DNA from: Rhizophagus irregularis
Taxonomy: Eukaryota; Glomeromycota; Glomeromycetes; Glomerales; Glomeraceae
DNA length: 64,000 bases
Direction: 5' to 3'
Assembly: GCF_026210795.1 (NCBI RefSeq)
Contig: NC_089456.1
Coordinates: 188,501-252,500 of the forward strand
Shown piece after piece: positions 24,806-36,721 of the stretch. The notes under the pieces are model-generated. The model saw nothing but the letters and a program-made list of their open reading frames with translations. It made no database searches and had not been told where the DNA came from. Both the position numbers and the translations under genes were made by a program. Position 1 is the first letter of the stretch, and the number at the start of each line of letters is the position of its first letter.

Positions 24806-26515
24806 TCATGGGCAGAAGCGGTCGTCCATTCCAGAAATCAAAATACTGGATGATGCGGTATGGGCAGTATTGGCCAAGGAGTCAGCAAAATCGTTCAAAT
24901 AATTGCCAGAATGAGCTTTAACTTTAACAGGAAGAACTGTCAAATTCTTAGTAAGGATAGTTCGTTCAATAATGGCCCAAAGCTCAAAATTTGTTGTTTT
25001 GTAGTAAAGACGGCTATTTGAGTAGACGTAGGAAGAGCAACTTCGAAGGCCATCAATGGCAGTTTGCGAGTCAGTATAAATAGTAACTTCGAGTCGAGAA
25101 GAAATGGTTAAAACTGCGTAAATAGCGGCAGCTTCAGCACGGGAAGAAGAAGGATTATCTCGAATGATGCCATGTGCATAAGTAGCAATGGAATTAGGAA
25201 AACCAGCATCAGGTACGATTTGCATCCAAGACCAGCCCATAGAAACATTAGGAGCTGCCAGATTAATAAGAGACCCATCAGTGAAAAAGATATAACGTGA
25301 GTCTGAAGACACAACCAACGGCGAATTTGCAAAAACAGCAGCAGCTGAGGATTCAATAGTGATAAGAGGAGCGGAAACTTCAACAATATCGTCAGGAGGA
25401 GAGTCAAAATCAAAATCCAATCGACTGTAATAAAGACGGACACCATCTTCTATATCAGCCCAGGTAAAAGAAGAGGATACTACAGAAGTATTACGTCTAA
25501 TGCGCTCATTGAAGGTGGGCAGAATAAGCGAATGTTGTAGAGAGACCATAGGCGTACAAAGGGTTAAATCAGCATTCCGTTTTTTGGAAGGAGGCAAAGG
25601 AGAATGAGCAGCACAACCAGGGCAAGGAGAGAGTCTAATGAGATCACCAGGTGAAGATTCACAATCAGGGGAGACCCAGTGAACAATAGAACAAGTACCA
25701 CGACTTGCTTGAACTAAAAGTTGTTTGCCAAAGATGGGAGAACCGTAGTCGTCTAACGTGACAATCCAATTTTTCGTAGTGGTAGGAGAGGACAGGCAAG
25801 GAGTCAATTCATAAAATGAAGAGTCAATCGTAGGCGTAGTGATGAACTGGGTCAGCAAACGATTGCTGGTGTCAGGAATGGTAGTAGCTTGCTGGATATC
25901 TTTATACCAATAAGGGATACAGCCAGGGCCACGTCGTCCAACCAAATTATCATAGTAGGCTTTCCAAGAAATTAAATGAGTCCCTTGGGGAGTAACAAGC
26001 TGAGATAGATAAAATAAAAGCCGTTTTCGCAAAATAGGGAAATAGGCTTTAAACGCTTTAGGTGTCATGCATTCAAATAAGGGAACGCGTCCATCCATCA
26101 AAGTCAGGTTCGGAAGCTTCGAAAGTTGAGTACGGAGCAAACGAAAAGGAGTAGAGGATAAGAGAGCAATAGTGCATGCGATATAATCTTTCTTAAAAGA
26201 AAAAAGAGAAGACCATATAGACCAATCCTTAATTAAAAGGGGAGAAATAGGAATTAAAAAATTATATTGAATCAAACTCAATCTATAAATAAAAAGAGAT
26301 TGAATAAAAGAAAAGGAAGAATTAGCCATTAAAAATAAATTAGTAATATGACATTGTCGTTGATGAGCAAATAAATTTATCAAGCCCAAGGCTTGAGATA
26401 AAAATAAAATGGGATTTGGTAAAGAGCGAGAAAAATTTGCTTTGTGCTTTACAACAGATCGTATACTTCTCGTTATTAGGTGGCAGTCAGATTCAGACAA
26501 GTGAGTAACTTGCAT
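24806..26515 (-). pseudogene. LINE ORF2 C-terminal part with RNase H domain
   Basis: An uninterrupted 569-residue frame, entered after truncation. Residues 1-330 are the linker downstream of the reverse transcriptase. The last 150 residues form an RNase H: YIFFTDGSLIN (first Asp), SSRAEAAAIYAVL (Glu), VTIYTDSQTAIDGL (Asp), and KVKAHSGNYLNDFADSLAN (His and final Asp). All catalytic positions are present. RNase H would remove RNA from the RNA-DNA hybrid in retrotransposition. The endonuclease and reverse transcriptase are absent, so the copy cannot move itself. Confidence 0.88.
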
Positions 26516-26555
26516 CCGGTATTCAAGTTTCGGTATAAGGACTGGTCAAAAACCA

Positions 26556-26800
26556 ATATATCGGGTAGCAGATATGTATCAGATATGTACCCGATATGTG
26601 TAGTATTAATGCAGAAAATCGGGTACCCAATATGTGTAAGATATATGTAAATATATATATCATATACATATCGGGTACCGATATGTATATGATATGTAAA
26701 TGATATGTAGACGATATATATATTTACACATATCTTACACATATCGGGTACCCGATTTTCTGCATTAATACTACACATATCAGGTACATATCTGATACAT
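26556..26800. mobile_element. 245-bp foldback element made of ATATC / GATAT repeats
   Basis: Two arms of about 70 bp, sharing GATATGTATCAGATATGTAC and TGTAGTATTAATGCAGAAAA in inverted form, face each other around a core of ATATGTA-type repeats. It lies inside the hAT-3 coding region between the codons for PLSI and VEDPDF. The 54735-55500 region carries similar GATACATAT sequence. Confidence 0.7.
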
Positions 26801-28534
26801 ATCTATACGTATTATTGTTTTTGACTGAATGTATAGTAGAAGATCCAGATTTTATTAATATGATAAATGGATTTGATGAACGCTATAAAGTTCCATATAT
26901 AAAAACTCTTAAGAATCGAATTTTTACAGCATATGAAATAGGAAAAAATACACTTAAAAGTCAGTTTATGCATGTTCAGGATATTTCTTTAATATTAGAT
27001 GCCTGGAGTTCCCCAGCACATTTACCTTATTTAGGTATTACAGCACACTGGCTGACATCAAAATTTGAACCACAAGAAGTACTTCTTAGTATAGAGGAGT
27101 TGCCATATCCACATGGTGCAATTGAAATACAAGAACATTTGTTTGATTTATTTTATGAATGGGGAATTGATTCAAAAATTATTGCTATTGTAACTGACAA
27201 TGGCTCCAATGTAAGAAAAGCATGTAATAATATAAGTATTGGTAAAAGAATTCCATGTGCTGCTCATACCCTCCAATTAAGTATTGGAAAAGGATTAGAT
27301 ATTATAAAGGAATTAATTGGAAAATGTAAACATTTTATTAGTTTTTTATCAGCAGATAAGAAAAAGCAGCAATTGAAAGAATCACAAATTTATTTGTATC
27401 GACAACAATGCAGGAAACTGAAGATAAAGATTTAGAAGGAAAAGCAGAAAATATTATTTGTCTTGATGTGATAAAAGCAAATAATACCAGATGGAATTCA
27501 ACTTTATATGCTTTTCAAAGACTTATCATTCTTAAACAGCAATTCAAATGCTAAAAGCCTCATTAATGAGTAATACAAATTCAATTACTTGTAAAGAAGG
27601 TGAAAAACTAGAAGTATTGTGTCCAACAATTTATGAATGGAAAGTAATTAGAGAAATAGTAGAATTATTAAATCCTTTTGAAGAAGCAACACGTTTATTA
27701 AGTGGCATAAATTATCCAACAATTGGATTTACATATCCAATTATGTATAATTTAAGAGAAAGACTTGAAACTGAGTTTAATTTATTGGAAACTAGTGAGG
27801 CATCAGAGTGTCAAAATGCTATTTTAGAAGATATAATAGCAAGATGGGATTTTCCTCAAATTTTGTGCTTAAAGGGATCATTTTTTGACCTTCGTTTTAA
27901 AAGTTTAGATTTCATTAATTCTCAAAAAACATGTAATCAAATTATTAATCAATTAAAATAAGAATATGAGATTCTCAAACAAGATAACACAGCTAAATTG
28001 CCTGATCATAATGATACAAATGAATCAATAACAATGGGAAATTTTTGGAAAAAGAAAAATGCTAAAATTACTGCACCAATAAAGGACGAATTTCAGCATT
28101 ATCTCAATGTGACAGAGTTACCTGCTCTTGAAGAATATGATTCCTTTTCATGGTGGTTTACAAATAAAAATCAATATCCAATTTTACATCAAATAGCAAT
28201 GAAATACCTTTCTATACCAGCTACTTCAGTTCCTTCAGAAAGGCTCTTTTCAGATGCTAAAAATTTGATTACTCCTCAAAGAACTCGTTTAAATTCATTT
28301 TTAATCAACCAGCTTATGTTTTTAAAAAGAAATAGAAACTATGTTGATATATTTAGGGAAGCTGAGTAAGCTTCAGTTTTATTTTTTTGACAAATATTTT
28401 TTCAAAATTTATAATTTTTATTGTTTTTTGTTTTGACAAAAACATATCTGATATATATTTTTAACAATGACATTTTTTGTATTATGTATTTTTGATAAAT
28501 AAATAAAATAAATAAATATCTTTAAAATAAATAA

Positions 28535-29161
28535 TTAATAATATTTGATGATAAATAAAAATAACAAATTGTATAGGGATCGTTTAAATGCTGATAATAA
28601 AAGCAAAAGAATTATCTTCAGTGAGGATTGTCCAGACAGGTATAAATTTAATACATTAGGGCAAGGATGATTGAGGGTAAAATTATTAGTGTATTTTGTT
28701 TGTAAAGTTTTTTTCTCTCCGTAGTTGTAGATAGAAATATTTTCTTTTTCAAAAATCTTAACGTTAAAGGTAAGAGAAAATTGATCAGAGGGTGTCATGT
28801 GATTAATTAAATAATTTTTTATTTTGGTTGTTTTATTATCATTATAGGGTAGGAGTTTTAGATTTAGGTTATTTTTAGATAGGATAATTATTAGTGGGAG
28901 TGTAATTTCCCTAGTTGTATTTGTATTTTGGATAACTATAATACTGTGGATAGAAATATTTTCTTTTTCAAAAATCTTAACGTTAAAAAGAAAATTGATC
29001 AGAGGGTGTCATGTGATTAATTAAATAATTTTTTTATTTCGGTTGTTTTATTATCATTATAGGGTAGGAATTTAGATTTAGGTTATTTTTAGATAGGATA
29101 ATTATTAGTGGGACTAGTTGTATTTGTATTTTGGATGACTAATACTAATAAAGAGTTATAG

Positions 29162-29195
<34 letters not shown>

Positions 29196-29200
29196 AGATA
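28535..29200 (+). mobile_element. LINE 3' end fragment with a tandem duplication and (AAT)n tail
   Basis: The 5' part reads RDRLNADNKSKRIIFSED, the last residues of a LINE protein, followed by a 3' UTR in which about 230 bp are duplicated (28735-28945 and 28950-29130, both containing CAAAAATCTTAACGTTAAA). An AATAAAG signal and an (AAT)n tail at 29163-29192 close it. Confidence 0.65.
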
Positions 29201-29419
29201 TGTGATGACTTACGGCGCCACAAATCATATTTTTATGATGCAGAAAATAGATTAGAATCGGTTAATCGAAACTGAAAATTGAATCTCAGAATCGAATCTT
29301 GAGAAATGATTAATCGCGATTAGTCGATTCTAGAATCGATTCTTAATTTTAGAATCGATTCCTATCCCTAAATTGGTATTTGAATTCTTCAATGATTTTT
29401 ATATCTATTGAATAATCAT

Positions 29420-29811
29420 CTAGCAAACCGAAGCTGGATTCCTATTAAGTGAAGTTATTGTTATTTATTGCTCTCGTATTTCCTCTTTTAATTTTCTTAT
29501 AAAGCTTTTTGATATCTCATAGAAAAGTGTAGCCCAAAGATTTTTGAAGGTGTAAAAAAGAAACAAAAAGCTGTCATAGTTTTCAATATCCACTTCTTGT
29601 AGTTTATCTTTAAATATAGTTTTGAGTTGCTTTAAATGCTTATATGTAGCAGGTTCAATTTTTTCAAAGGTTTTGACTTATCCTAATTGTGCTAGTAAAA
29701 CAAAGAACTTGCAGCATTTTTTCAAATAAAATATGGAATGTCTTGTCATTAAAAAGACTGAGAAGTATTTTCATATCCCCAGAAGTAATATTTGTTGCAG
29801 TAGAAGCCATA
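29420..29811 (-). pseudogene. Protein remnant of unknown family
   Basis: From an ATG at about 29809 the minus strand reads MASTATNITSGDMKILLSLF, then after a frameshift near 29670 FEKIEPATYKHLKQLKTIF and IENYDSFLFLFYTFKNLWAT to a stop near 29430. Composition is clearly protein-like. I do not recognise it. hAT-3 sits just downstream of its end. Confidence 0.45.
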
Positions 29812-29879
29812 TTTTATAGATTTTTTTTCAAAATATTATTGCTAAAATTTCATAAAAAAATGGTCTATATGATTGGTGG

Positions 29880-32300
29880 AAAGAGTTCACTATGTAAATT
29901 TTTAATTATTCATTATATTTAATAAATTCTGTTCCTTTAATAGTATTAAATGATATAAGATAATAATTAACATTAAAAAAAAAATAATGAATTTTAATGA
30001 AATAATTAAAATTTTTCAGTAATGAAATTAATTCTATCAAATTTTATTTTTAGTAGATTTGTTAATCATTTACAAAATAACAAAATAATGAAACTTCATA
30101 TTTTTTAAAATAAAAATTTATTCACAAATTCATTAATAATTATCAAAAAAAGTAATAATGGTTATTTAAATAATAAATTATTAACATTAAAAATATTTAA
30201 GATAATTTCTTTTGAAAAAAATATATTACATAAAAAATAATCAATAAAATAGAAGTAGTTATATAAAAAAGTAAAGTTATATAAATAAAATTGCCACAAA
30301 AATTTATGGATCTGTTAAATAATAATAGGAAGATAATAACTTTTACCTAGTAATACGTTTTCAATAATTATTAAATTATTATCTCTTTCGTTATAATTTG
30401 TATTATTATTCTGAATTACTCTACTTCCTTTACTATTTGGAACATTATATTTATTGTTACTTTTCATTAAAATAATTGTCTTTAAAATAAAAAAAAATAT
30501 ATTAATTGTTAATAAATATTTCTAAAATTTAACCAAAACTGTCTGTAATTTCTTTTGAAATTTCAAAAATTTAAAAGTAATAAAAATAAGGAATTATATT
30601 AAAATTTACTGTTAATTTTAATTGAAAAAAAAAAATGAATATTTAGAAAGTAAATTAAATAAAAAATGCTTTTTTTATAAAGATTTTGATAAATAAAAGT
30701 GGTTTAAATGTTTATATCATATATAAATAACTGAAAGAAAAAAGAAAGGAATAAAAATACTGCTATTGTATAGGTAAATGTGATGTGACTATATGCAGTA
30801 TAATTATATAAATAAACAAATAAATTTTTCACATGAAAATAATTCATTCTATTTATAAATAACTTTTCTTTTTTAAAAATATTTTTTTTGATAAATTTTA
30901 CAGTAAAATTTTAAAAATAAAAATTTTGCATATTAGTGATATTATATAAAAAATATGAATAAATCCATAAATATTTATTCAATTATAATAAAAATTTATA
31001 TATAAGTAAATTCAAACTGCTGAACAACTTCATTTAAGAAAATTTTAAATATTTCTTTTAACTAAAGTATCTAAAATTACAAAAAAAATAATAATAGCTT
31101 TATCTATACATTATTTCAAAAATTTTTGTTTTTTTTAGTTTTTTTTTATATACATATTTTATAAAAAAAATTTTATATAATCATATATATCATAAAATAA
31201 GTTACTTAGCAATATAAAAAATTTATGGGTTAGATAAAAGTTTGCTTAGCAGATATGAAAAATATTTGTTTATTGATTTTAGTAAATTTTGAATTTTTCA
31301 TTTAATCTATATATATTTTGTTTGGAATTCTGGTTCAACTGTTGATTAGTGTTTTAATTCTTCAATAATTTCCATATTTGTATTTGAGGTAGATTGTATA
31401 GTGAACTTGCTATTGGATGTATTTATTAATTGTTCACATGCTTTTGTCAGTTAACTTTTTTTTCACAGTTTATTCTAACTTATTTTTCAAAGTGTATTTT
31501 CAAATATTAATAAAAAAGAAAAGTACAAATATAAAATATATATACTCCTCCTATTCTTCTATTTCTAGTTTCTTCAGTTTTTCTTTATATGATAGTTTAA
31601 GTTGAATAAGTTTATAAAAGGCTTTGTTGTGAAAACTATTTAAGATTTAATGTACTGTGTACATTTGTTGCACTATATCAGTAAAACACTGATCAATCAA
31701 ATACCTACCTAATTGGTAACTTTTTTTAATTGGTTACCAGATTTATTCAATGTTGAAAAATTTAGACAATTATTGAGTTTAGACAATGTCAAAACATTTT
31801 TTCAATAGTTTAAATAGTTCTAATAAAGATTTAGACTTTTATCAAATTCTAAAATGAATTTAGCAACCTTATTTGAAGAACAATTGGTTAGACTTAATAA
31901 TTTAGTAATATGTTATTGATATACCACTTATCAGAATCAATTGGTTAAATTTATTATAACCAAATCAATATATGTTTTAAATTAGCATGATTTATATTAT
32001 ATTATAATAAATATAATTAAAATAATAATAATAATAATAAAAAATAATAATAAAAAGATATAACAAGTTTTTAAAATATTATTAAAATAATCTGATAATT
32101 TCTAATATTTCAATTTAATCTACAATAAACTAATAATAAAAATATGCCCATATGTATTAACAATTATGAATTGAATTAATACTATAATTTTCAGTTTAAA
32201 AAGTGGTCATGTGATTGATTTCTATTGGGTGAATTTGTTGATATTAGCCTATATAGCTTGATCACGTGATCATCAAATAGCGTATCTTAAAAAAGTTATA
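29880..32300. other. AT-rich DNA with a decayed transposon copy
   Basis: About 2.4 kb without a gene. The stretch at about 30750-31315 is a decayed, inverted relative of the 20005-21298 element (shared TCAAAATTTACTAA and AAATATTTTTCATATCTGCT in complement), but without its AGGACCC tips. Confidence 0.5.
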
Positions 32301-32351
32301 ACTGTGTCTGAAGTTATTTTTTCAAACCGGTATTTTTGTTATTTTTCTGCG

Positions 32352-33874
32352 ATGGAAAAAGAAAAACGCGTAAAATTAGAACTGAGACCCACAACTTACG
32401 ATACTTCGAATGAAAAATTAATAGATAATGGTCCAAAGAAACGTAATTATTATAAGATAATTATATATACTATAAGTTCTTTTCAAAATATTTTAATAAG
32501 CCGAATATATTACAATTTAGGACAATATGCTTCTACATCGTCAAATTTTACTTTTTCAGAAGAACACAATAAGAAATTTGGATATGGGCCGCCGTTTCTT
32601 TTCGCCCTTCCCGAGCCCATTAAAAGCCCTTGGAAACGTTTAAATTCTCCAAATTTCAGAAAGAATGTACGACCAATATCTGGAAACGCAATAAAGCGAG
32701 TAGAAGGAAAGAGAAAATACAATCCACCTTTTACAAGTGAAGATACTCATTTCAATTTTCCTGAAGAAGGTATAAATATGACAGAAAATAGTGATATTAA
32801 GGTAGGGTTATTATTATGGTTACATTAATCATTTTAACGAAAAACTATAATAATAATATTTCAATGCCATATTAGAAGCCAAAGTCAGAAGGTTGTGATC
32901 TTGTGCGCCTCATAAATCAGTAAGAAATTGTCAAATTGTGGCCTAATAAATTTGACATTTTACTTATCTGTTCGTTTATAATTCAGCGTCCTTGATATGG
33001 CACCAAAAATCTTTATCATAGCATTCTCATATTACGTATTTCGATTTTTTTGGGCAATTCAACAAGCAATAGAAATTAAAGTGGACGAATATTCGCAAGG
33101 TAAAAAAATTCAATGTAAAGTGTCAATCTAGTAATTTTATTATTAATATTTAATTCAAATCGAAAGAAATGCATAGATCAATATCTGAATGTTCAAAAAG
33201 TTACCTTGACAATCGATGTACTCCGGGAGATCGGGTCCCAGCGTTAGAGAAGGTTTGTTCTCAATGGGAGAAATATCCTTTAGATAATTATTTGTTACCA
33301 TTGATTTTTTTTTGATTTTATTTATTATCCATACTACTAATTATATAATATTACATGTATGAATCGTGATCCGACGGTACTTGCGAGGTAATGTTATGTT
33401 CAAATTGTATTAACTGGCAGCCAAATTGTGTTTAACTCAATATTTTACAATAGGGCAAAAATCTCTGCCGAAGCATTAGGTGAAATAATTAACAATTTAA
33501 TGGAACAGTTTTCATATAAAACTATGGTGTGTCAATTATTACTTTGTTTTTCCGAAACTTGATCAATATATAATTCATAATAATAACGTTTTCTTCTATA
33601 ACTAAAGCTTTTCATGATTGCAATTGTTCTCGCCATCTTATTATCTCGTGCTATTATCGAAATGATCAAGACACGTATATTTAATAACTATTCCTCACAA
33701 GAAACTCCTCATACTCATTCTGGAATGCATCCAATTTCTGTCTCTCCTAGACATATGACGCCAATGCAAACTCACCCAATGGCTTCTATGCAGCACCATA
33801 TGTCACCGGGAAGTCCATCAACTCCTCAACATAATAATGTTGGAGTATATTATGTTTTTAATCCTAAACATTAA
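32352..33874 (+). CDS. BRL1: Brl1/Brr6-like nuclear envelope protein (host gene, eight exons)
   Basis: Exons 32352-32442, 32521-32801, 32876-32919, 32987-33099, 33167-33272, 33355-33387, 33454-33526 and 33608-33874 sum to 336 codons (335 residues). Residues about 177-247 form the Brr6/Brl1 luminal domain, with C185, C194, C207 and C213 in the family pattern SECSKSYLDNRCTPGDRVPALE and a final EKCMNRDP. It lies between two membrane segments (about 146-168 and 248-267). The N-terminal 140 residues are polar, and the C terminus is rich in His, Met and Pro. Family members act at the inner nuclear membrane in nuclear pore assembly and lipid homeostasis, with the cysteines forming disulfides. Six introns are GT-AG; the fifth is AT-AC. 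Intron 1 (32443-32520) could be read through in frame, but its sequence is intronic in composition. Brl1 and Brr6 cannot be told apart here. Confidence 0.9.
33273..33354 (+). other. AT-AC intron with U12-type 5' splice site in the Brl1-like gene
   Basis: The intron begins ATATCCTTT and ends TTAC. Joining GAGAA to ATGTATG restores the conserved W-E-K-C-M-N-R run; no GT-AG alternative does so. ATATCCTTT is the canonical U12-dependent AT-AC donor. Near the 3' end TACTAAT resembles the major-spliceosome branchpoint, and no good TTCCTTAAC is visible. Confidence 0.85.
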
Positions 33875-34527
33875 ATTTATGTATTTTACTAATTATATTT
33901 ATTAGGTATACCTTGCTATAAAAAAAATGATTTGGTAATGGTGAAATATTATATAATAAAATTAAGTAGTTTTTCTGCATATTTATCTTAGCTAACCTAA
34001 TTATGGTTTCTAATCAGCATTCATCATTTTTTATTGAGATTCTATAATGTCAATTAAAAATAGGTTAATAAGTTTATTGATAATTAGATATTAATTTATA
34101 TTAAATTTGTAATTTATAATAATAGATTGTTTTGTTATTTTTTAAATTAATTCTAATTGCATTTTTATCTATTATCTTCATTAAAGTATTTTTAAATAAA
34201 TTTGTAAATTTGTAAAAAATTCCAATGATATTTAATGTTATTATAAATAGCATTTTAGATGATCTAAATTAGATTTATTTTAAGTGAACTAACTATACAT
34301 ATTTTTGTGATTTAAATGATTTTTTGGTTCTTTTTGTAATATACTAAATATAGTAATTTTAGTACTGATCAGAATTACTAGTTATAATTCTGATTAGCAT
34401 TATAGATTAAACTAATTATATTTGAGATTACTATAAATATATCATATTGGAAAAAAATTATTAGGTTATATAATTACATTAATAAACTGCTTTTTACTAT
34501 TATTCTAAGTAAAAAATATATATAATA
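33875..34527. other. AT-rich DNA downstream of the Brl1-like gene
   Basis: Contains the 3' UTR of the gene, presumably. No other feature seen. Confidence 0.5.
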
Positions 34528-34720
34528 TAAAGCTCTAAATGGTCCAAATTGGTTCAGGTTGAGGAGTAACCTAGGATCAGACTAAAAAATTGGTTCATTT
34601 TGGTTCAGTCTGGTTTATGTTAAAAAAATAATCCAGGATCAAATCAGATCAGACCAGTTATTTTAGTCTGATCCAATTTGATCCTATAATAAAAAATGGT
34701 GTAAAAACATTTTTTAATTA
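34528..34720. mobile_element. hAT-type terminal region with GGTTCAG / GATCAGA repeats, one end only
   Basis: Begins TAAAGCTCTAAATGGTCC, matching the hAT end consensus seen at 49092 and 56798, followed by repeats of GGTTCAGTCTGG and GATCAGA types. The opposite end was not found, perhaps deleted or displaced by the element that follows. Confidence 0.5.
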
Positions 34721-34790
34721 TAATTACTTTGAAAAAATGTTTCGCAACATTTTTCTGTTTATTAAATTAATTAAAATAATATTGCAAATA

Positions 34791-36074
34791 TACTTCTCAG
34801 CGTAATTGATTTAATTACAGCATTATACCTGATATAATATACCGTAATAATTACGGTTACAAATTTTGAAAATGCTGATATGCTGTAATTAAATTAACCT
34901 GTTGAATTAATTACGGCATTCCCAGATTATCCAGATTAATCAGCTGATTTTGGTCATATGATTTATACCGATTTACCACTGATTGTTAATGGATAATCTT
35001 TTTTTTGGTTTAAAAAATCTGGTTAACCAAATAATAAAAAAAAAAATTTTTTAAATTTTGGTTTATTAAAAACTAAAAAAAAACAGTTTTAAAAAAAATA
35101 AAATAAAATATTTATTTAATCACCAATTTTTTGGTTTTTTTAAACCGAATTTTTCTTAAAAAAAAATGGGATTGGTTTTTTTTTTGTAGGAAATGTACTT
35201 TTAGATTTTAGGAAAAAATAAAAAAATGGTAAAGTTTTAAAGAGGAGTTTGGGTAAAAAACATTCTAATGTTTCTTTTTCTTTATTTTTGTAGGGAACGA
35301 TTTGAAAACAATCTTGAAGAACCTCGAGTAAGTTGAATAGAGGAAGTTTGGAAAATTAACTTAAAAGAAACATTCTAAAGTTTTTTTTTTTTGTTTATTT
35401 TTGTAGAAATGGCTAAGGAATGTCTTAGAAATCTCGGATAAGTTGAAAGGAGAGAGTTTGTAAAATTAATTTAAAAGAAACATTTTAAAGTTTTTTTTTT
35501 CTTTATTTTTGTAAAAAAGACTTGGGAACGGTCTTTAAGAACCTCAGGTAAGTTGAATAAAGGGAATTTTTGTGATTTGACTTAATGAAACGTTCTAACA
35601 TTTTTTTTTTCCTTTATTTTTGTAGGGAATGACTTGGGAACATCTTGGAAACCTCAGGTAAGTGTAAAGAAGGGAGTTTTGTAAAATTAATTTAAAAGAA
35701 CTATTCTAACGTTTCTTTTTTCTTTATTTTTATAGGAATAGCCTTAGAAAGGCTATGGTGTTATGAATAAAGAATCAGTCAATGATGTTTTTATCAGCAA
35801 ATGATCTATTAAAGCAAAAATAAATATTTATTTTAAATGATTTTGCTGTAGCCATTAGTAAATACTTTGAGTGGTATCAAAGAATTATTTTTTAAAATTT
35901 TATTTTTAGCTTGTTGAATAATTACGTCTAATATAAAATTAATTATGTCAGTACAATTTAATACATCAGTGCAAATTAATTACATCAGTATAAATAAATT
36001 ACGTTACGTCAATATGCAATTTGGTATTGTGTCGTAATATTACAGCATTTGAAAATCAATTACACTGAGAAGTA
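34791..36074. mobile_element. TA-flanked TIR element enclosing intron-like array A
   Basis: Inverted ends TACTTCTCAGCGTAATTGAT and the complement of AATTACACTGAGAAGTA face each other 1284 bp apart with TA at the tips. Flanking both ends are GTAATTAC-type repeats. The middle contains the array at 35186-35750. No transposase. Mariner-like assignment is tentative. Confidence 0.55.
35186..35750 (+). repeat. Array A: tandem intron-like units of about 111 bp (five copies)
   Basis: Each unit has a T-rich tract ending in GTAG or ATAG, about 37 nt of exon-like sequence (for example GGAACGATTTGAAAACAATC with CTTGAAGAACCTC), then GTAAGTTGAA, a GAAACATTCTAAcG-like hairpin with a TTCTAAC branchpoint-like core, and the next T-tract. 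Acceptors fall near 35187, 35294, 35406, 35625 and 35736; one unit has GTAA in place of GTAG. The exon-like parts do not form a conserved frame. Confidence 0.75.
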
Positions 36075-36396
36075 TATCTGGAACTATCACTACTTCATTG
36101 CTATATCCTTCAGATTTCTTTTAATCACCTATATCCCATTTGGAATGCAAAGCTTTTAAGATAATTCAGAAGAAAAGTATCTGCAAGCTCATTACGTATT
36201 ACAAAAATTAGGCAGATTTAGATAAATCACGAATACCAAGTTGAACTTGCAAGAATATGAAGGTATTTGGACTAGGTACTTCTCACCTCAACTATCTAAA
36301 GGTTGTAATCGATCATCAAAAAGTGGCTGTAATCAGAAGCAGAACTAAGATTTAGCTAATAAGATTAAACCAAATACGACAGATAACAAGATTAAG

Positions 36397-36573
36397 ATGA
36401 GCAAGTCTATCGGAAAGAAATTTGTTTCCTATACTCTAAAAAACATGAAGAAAGGTTTGGACGGTAGTGAATCTGAAAAGCTCACTTTACTGGCCAAAAT
36501 TCGTTTACTATTAAGAAGGCGAAGAACTGGATGGGATGACCGTTTACTAGCGACTATGGCTGCACTGCGATAG
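36397..36573 (+). pseudogene. LINE protein C terminus
   Basis: The frame reads MSKSIGKKFVSYTLKNMKKG, then LTLLAKIRLLLRRRRTGWDD, to a TAG. It is basic and ends shortly before a LINE-like 3' UTR. The enzymatic domains are lacking upstream, where the sequence (36140-36390) has stops in all frames. Confidence 0.5.
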
Positions 36574-36721
36574 ACAGTATAGTAGACTTCGTATCTGTAG
36601 AATACTAATATTTTATGTTAGTTACCCTTATTTTAATTTTTTTTTTTATCCTGACTTATTGTTTTTGCTCCTTTTACTTCATTTTGTTTGAATGGGTTTC
36701 GTCTGCAGTAGTAGTGAGTTT

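Larger units (their letters stand above)
23581..26540 (-). mobile_element. 5'-truncated LINE with RNase H, nested in hAT-3
   Basis: A perfect 15-bp direct repeat ACTGGTCAAAAACCA (23566-23580 and 26541-26555) flanks the insert, sense on the minus strand. Its 5' end begins within the polyprotein, as normal for truncated LINE copies. The 3' end lacks a clear A-tail. It inserted next to the left arm of the foldback element, so it arrived after that one. Confidence 0.85.
22969..28369 (+). pseudogene. hAT-3 transposase, disrupted
   Basis: The first part (22969-23560) encodes a Glu/Ser-rich N terminus and a BED finger (C-Q-I-N-G-C, then H-L-S-G-M-H at about residues 120-145), ending in FVIGTVQPLSI. 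The second part resumes at about 26818 with VEDPDFINMINGFDERYKVP, exactly where hAT proteins continue. Later motifs: LILDAWSSPAHLPYLG, IVTDNGSNV, IPCAAHTLQL, TRWNSTLYAF (around 27490), and TSVPSERLFSDAKNL with the catalytic Glu near 28230. Frame changes near 27400, 27540 and 27960 break the rest, so the protein would be dead even without the insertion. Confidence 0.85.
22144..29370 (+). mobile_element. hAT-3: 7.2-kb hAT element enlarged by nested insertions
   Basis: Ends TAGGGATGGGAATCGAATC and the inverted GATTCCTATCCCTA are flanked by a perfect 8-bp duplication AATTGGTA (22136-22143 and 29371-29378). Subterminal regions repeat AATCGAATC / GATTAATCG words on both sides. The transposase gene (22969-28369) is split by a foldback element (26556-26800) and a LINE (23581-26540). 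A LINE 3' tail with an (AAT)n end sits at about 28550-29200. Confidence 0.9.

Noticed and set aside
32304-32351. Upstream start for the Brl1-like gene in the same frame
   Set aside because: The first in-frame ATG is at 32352; upstream codons would need a non-ATG start.
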